A stretch of DNA of 6,694 nucleotides from Chloroflexota bacterium (GTDB taxonomy: Bacteria > Chloroflexota > Anaerolineae > Aggregatilineales > Phototrophicaceae), in the NCBI GenBank assembly GCA_023392115.1, contig JAEVZT010000240.1:1-6694 (forward strand), given 5' to 3'. Positions within the stretch are counted from its first letter, which is position 1; each line of letters starts with the position of its first letter. A program made the translations under genes and the position numbers. The notes under the pieces are model-generated. The model was not told the origin of the DNA and did no database searches. It saw only the letters and a list, made by a program, of their open reading frames with translations. This document shows, piece by piece, positions 4,623 through 6,694 of this stretch.

Positions 4623-6206
4623 ATGACTGTGACTACCCATCAAGAACCCCTGATCGTCATCGCGTCTAACCGGGGACCCTTCTCTTTTCGGCGAAAAAAG
4701 GACGGCACCTTCGCAACGCGGCGCGGCGAAGGGGGATTGGTGACCGCGCTCGCCGCGCTGGCGGAAACCCATGAAGTGCTGTGGATCGCGGCGGCGCTCG
4801 GCAAAGATGATCAGGAGTGGGCGAACGAACAGGGCGACAAGCCCGTCATGATCGACAATATGCGCCTGCGCCTGCTGATCCCGAACCGCCAGCACTACAA
4901 GATGTACTACAACGTGATCGCCAACCCGCTGCTGTGGTTCATTCAGCACCAGTTATGGGACTCGCCGCGTAACCCGCAGATTACGCGCCATACGTGGGAA
5001 GCATGGCGCTATGGCTACGTGGCGATCAACCGCCAGTTTGCCGACGTGATCGCCGAGAGCATCAAAGAGGAGGCGAGCGATCGCCCGGTGATCGTCTTCC
5101 CGCAGGATTACCAGCTTTACCTCGTGCCGCACTTCCTGCGCATGCGCCTCGGCGACAGGGTGCAGATTCAGCCCTTCGTCCATATCCCGTGGCCCGGACC
5201 CGACGCGTGGCGCGTCCTGCCGGATGAAATGCGCTCGACGCTTTTGCGCAGCCTGCTCCAGTCGGATCGCGTCGGCTTCCAGACGCGCACAGACGCCTTC
5301 AACTTCGTCCAGACCTGCCGCCTGTATCTCACAGACGCGCACTCGCACGGCAGCCGCGATTCTATCACCTACAACGGGCGCACCGTGCAGGCGCGCGCTT
5401 ACCCGATCTCGATTGACGTGGAGAAGGTGCAGAGCCTGATGCAGGAGCCGGAAACGCGCCTGCTCAAACGCCAGCTCCTCAACACGATAGGCGACAACCG
5501 GCTCATTCTGCGCATCGACAGGATTGAGCCGAGCAAGAACATCCTGCGCGGCTTCCTCGCCTTCCGCTCGCTGCTCGAACTGCATCCCGAATATCGCGGC
5601 AAGGTGCAGATGCTGGCGCTGCTCGTGCCGTCGCGGATGGAAGTCGCCGAATACCAGACCTATTTGCAGGAGATCACCGCCATCGCCGGGTTGATCAACG
5701 CCGAGTTCAGCGACGAATTCTGGGAGCCGACGCGGATCATCATCGGCAGCAACTATCACCGCGCGATCGCGGCGCTCCAGCTGTACGACGTGCTGCTCGT
5801 CAACCCGATCACTGATGGCATGAATCTTGTCGCCAAAGAGGGATCGCTTGTCAACGATCGCGGCGGCGTGCTCGTCCTGTCCGAACACGCGGGCGCGTTC
5901 TACGAATTAGGCGACGACGCGCTGACGATCTCGCCGTTCGACGTTTACGGCACGGCAGAAGCGCTGTATCAGGCGCTGACGATGCCACCCGAAGAACGGT
6001 TCAAGCGCGCGGGGAACCTACAAAAACAGGTCAGGAAGAACGACGTGCGCCAGTGGTTCCGCGATCAGGTGGACGACGCGCTGGCGGCATTCAAGAGCGT
6101 TTCCAGAAATGCCTCGACGCCCGAAACGCCGGAGACGAGCCAGTCGGCATTGTCGACAACTTCCAACGGTGTTTCGTCGGATTCAACGCCGACACCGAGA
6201 GAGTAG
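4623..6206 (+). CDS. otsA: Trehalose-6-phosphate synthase-like glycosyltransferase (GT20 family)
   Basis: 527 residues from ATG 4623. GT20 enzymes join glucose from a nucleotide sugar to glucose-6-phosphate, giving trehalose-6-phosphate. Family landmarks in order: SNR with R17, GEGGL (35-39), YYN (95-97), LWF with W105, QDYQL with D162, HIPWP with H187, GFQT (218-221), RIEPSK with R300 and K305, PSR with R338, and DGMNLVAKE (398-406). These match the phosphate-, acceptor- and nucleotide-contacting residues of E. coli OtsA. Deviations: QDYQL instead of HDYHL, HIPWPGPD instead of HIPFP, and SKN instead of SKG. These suggest a subgroup apart from classical OtsA, so related GT20 products (such as those of VldE-like enzymes) are possible. 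GTG 4629 is an alternative start, with AGGGA eight bases upstream versus two for the ATG. The catalytic domain ends near residue 492. The last 34 residues are a Ser/Thr/Pro-rich tail overlapping the phosphatase gene on the other strand. Confidence 0.88.
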   Translation: MTVTTHQEPLIVIASNRGPFSFRRKKDGTFATRRGEGGLVTALAALAETHEVLWIAAALGKDDQEWANEQGDKPVMIDNMRLRLLIPNRQHYKMYYNVIANPLLWFIQHQLWDSPRNPQITRHTWEAWRYGYVAINRQFADVIAESIKEEASDRPVIVFPQDYQLYLVPHFLRMRLGDRVQIQPFVHIPWPGPDAWRVLPDEMRSTLLRSLLQSDRVGFQTRTDAFNFVQTCRLYLTDAHSHGSRDSITYNGRTVQARAYPISIDVEKVQSLMQEPETRLLKRQLLNTIGDNRLILRIDRIEPSKNILRGFLAFRSLLELHPEYRGKVQMLALLVPSRMEVAEYQTYLQEITAIAGLINAEFSDEFWEPTRIIIGSNYHRAIAALQLYDVLLVNPITDGMNLVAKEGSLVNDRGGVLVLSEHAGAFYELGDDALTISPFDVYGTAEALYQALTMPPEERFKRAGNLQKQVRKNDVRQWFRDQVDDALAAFKSVSRNASTPETPETSQSALSTTSNGVSSDSTPTPRE

Positions 6207-6694
6207 ACCGTTCCCGACGCCCGCAGCGAGCGCGCCATTTTGAGCGCGTCGGCGTCAGTCGTGTCGTCGCCGATGTACAGCGCCGCGTCGAGCGTGTGAT
6301 CGCGGATCAGGCGCTCGAAGGCGCTCCCTTTGTCAACCTCTAGCGGCGGGCGCACCTCAAAGATCATCCGACCGGGAAAGAACGCCAAGCCGTTCTCGCG
6401 CGTGATGCGTTCAACAGCGGGCGCGAGTTCGGCGGCGGTCGTGTCGGGATCGTCCGCCAAACGGTAGTGGATCGACAGCGTGACGCGCTTGTCTTCGAGC
6501 AGCATCCCCGGACGCAGCAGCGGCTGAACGGCGGCAATCACCCGTTCCAGCGCCGGGCGGTAGGCAGCCGCTTCGGGCAGCACCTCGATAGTTCCGGCGT
6601 GCCAGCGTTCCAAGCCGTGATTGCCGACGTACGTCAGTTCGGGCAAGCCGACGCGCTCGCGCACGTCGTCGGCGGCGCGCCCGGAGATCACCGC
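6065..6694 (-). CDS. otsB: Trehalose-6-phosphate phosphatase, HAD superfamily (5' end outside the window)
   Basis: The frame is open to the right edge, giving 209 C-terminal residues; the N-terminus with the nucleophile motif DxDGT is beyond the window. Visible landmarks of trehalose-phosphatase: VISGR at 2-6 (HAD motif II), GNHGLE (24-29), KRVTLSIHYR (69-78), VDKGSAF with the motif III lysine K122, and GDDTTDADA (142-150), the metal-binding motif IV. Motif IV has TDAD where many members have TDED or TDEA. The end (GVEAFLETLL) matches the usual final helix, so the C-terminus is complete. It hydrolyses trehalose-6-phosphate to trehalose and would complete the pathway begun by the convergent GT20 gene. 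The GTG within VISGR is not a start: the family has about 50 further residues upstream. Its last 47 codons lie antisense to the end of the GT20 gene, and no separate terminator is seen between them. Confidence 0.92.
   Translation of the reverse strand, partial: AVISGRAADDVRERVGLPELTYVGNHGLERWHAGTIEVLPEAAAYRPALERVIAAVQPLLRPGMLLEDKRVTLSIHYRLADDPDTTAAELAPAVERITRENGLAFFPGRMIFEVRPPLEVDKGSAFERLIRDHTLDAALYIGDDTTDADALKMARSLRASGTVYSLGVGVESDETPLEVVDNADWLVSGVSGVEAFLETLLNAASASST

Noticed and set aside
4433..5770. Three copies of GCGATCGC (4433-4440, 5077-5084, 5763-5770), reminiscent of the cyanobacterial HIP1 palindrome
   Set aside because: Three copies in 6.7 kb, all within coding sequence of a genome rich in CGATCG-containing codons, is too few to claim HIP1 enrichment or a cyanobacterial origin.
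4953..5888. Long open frame (311 codons) on the minus strand opposite the GT20 gene
   Set aside because: It lies wholly antisense to a gene with clear GT20 motifs, its product is Arg/His/Val/Asp-rich with no recognisable motif, and long antisense frames are common in GC-rich genes.

Overview
The window is a GC-rich, gene-dense bacterial chromosomal segment with six recognisable protein-coding genes, one of them cut by the right edge. No rRNA, tRNA, CRISPR array, transposase or phage gene is visible. Source: a GC-rich bacterium. The heptamer repeats of the ACTCATC/ATGAGTA type between genes, together with the gene types, suggest Chloroflexota (Anaerolineae-like). That placement is an inference from style and no marker gene is present to prove it.

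Layout, left to right. Positions 1-165 hold no recognisable gene. A rho-independent terminator (166-195) closes a leftward two-gene operon: an NfeD-family membrane protein (1785-1162) followed six bases later by a stomatin/prohibitin-like SPFH protein (1155-214). This is the classic NfeD-slipin pair, thought to act together on membrane quality or membrane microdomains. A divergent promoter region (about 1786-1961) separates the operon from a rightward M20-family amidohydrolase of the N-carbamoyl-L-amino-acid hydrolase/allantoate amidohydrolase type (1962-3221). That gene ends in a perfect hairpin, followed by a palindromic array of 7-base repeats that runs into the stop codon of the next, convergent gene. 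The next gene (4464-3307) encodes a membrane-anchored AttH/CrtC-like lipocalin-fold protein.

A second divergent region (4465-4622) leads into a rightward glycosyltransferase family 20 enzyme of the trehalose-6-phosphate synthase type (4623-6206). It faces a leftward trehalose-6-phosphate phosphatase (6694-6065, start outside the window). Together these two would make trehalose from a sugar nucleotide and glucose-6-phosphate. The two genes overlap tail to tail by 142 bp.

The genes do not form one pathway: they fall into membrane maintenance, nitrogen/amide metabolism, an envelope lipocalin and compatible-solute synthesis. I see no convincing undescribed multi-gene system. The most notable items are the antisense overlap of the trehalose genes, the heptamer palindrome set between two stop codons, two perfect hairpins in the amidohydrolase gene, and departures from family motifs in the amidohydrolase and the GT20 enzyme.
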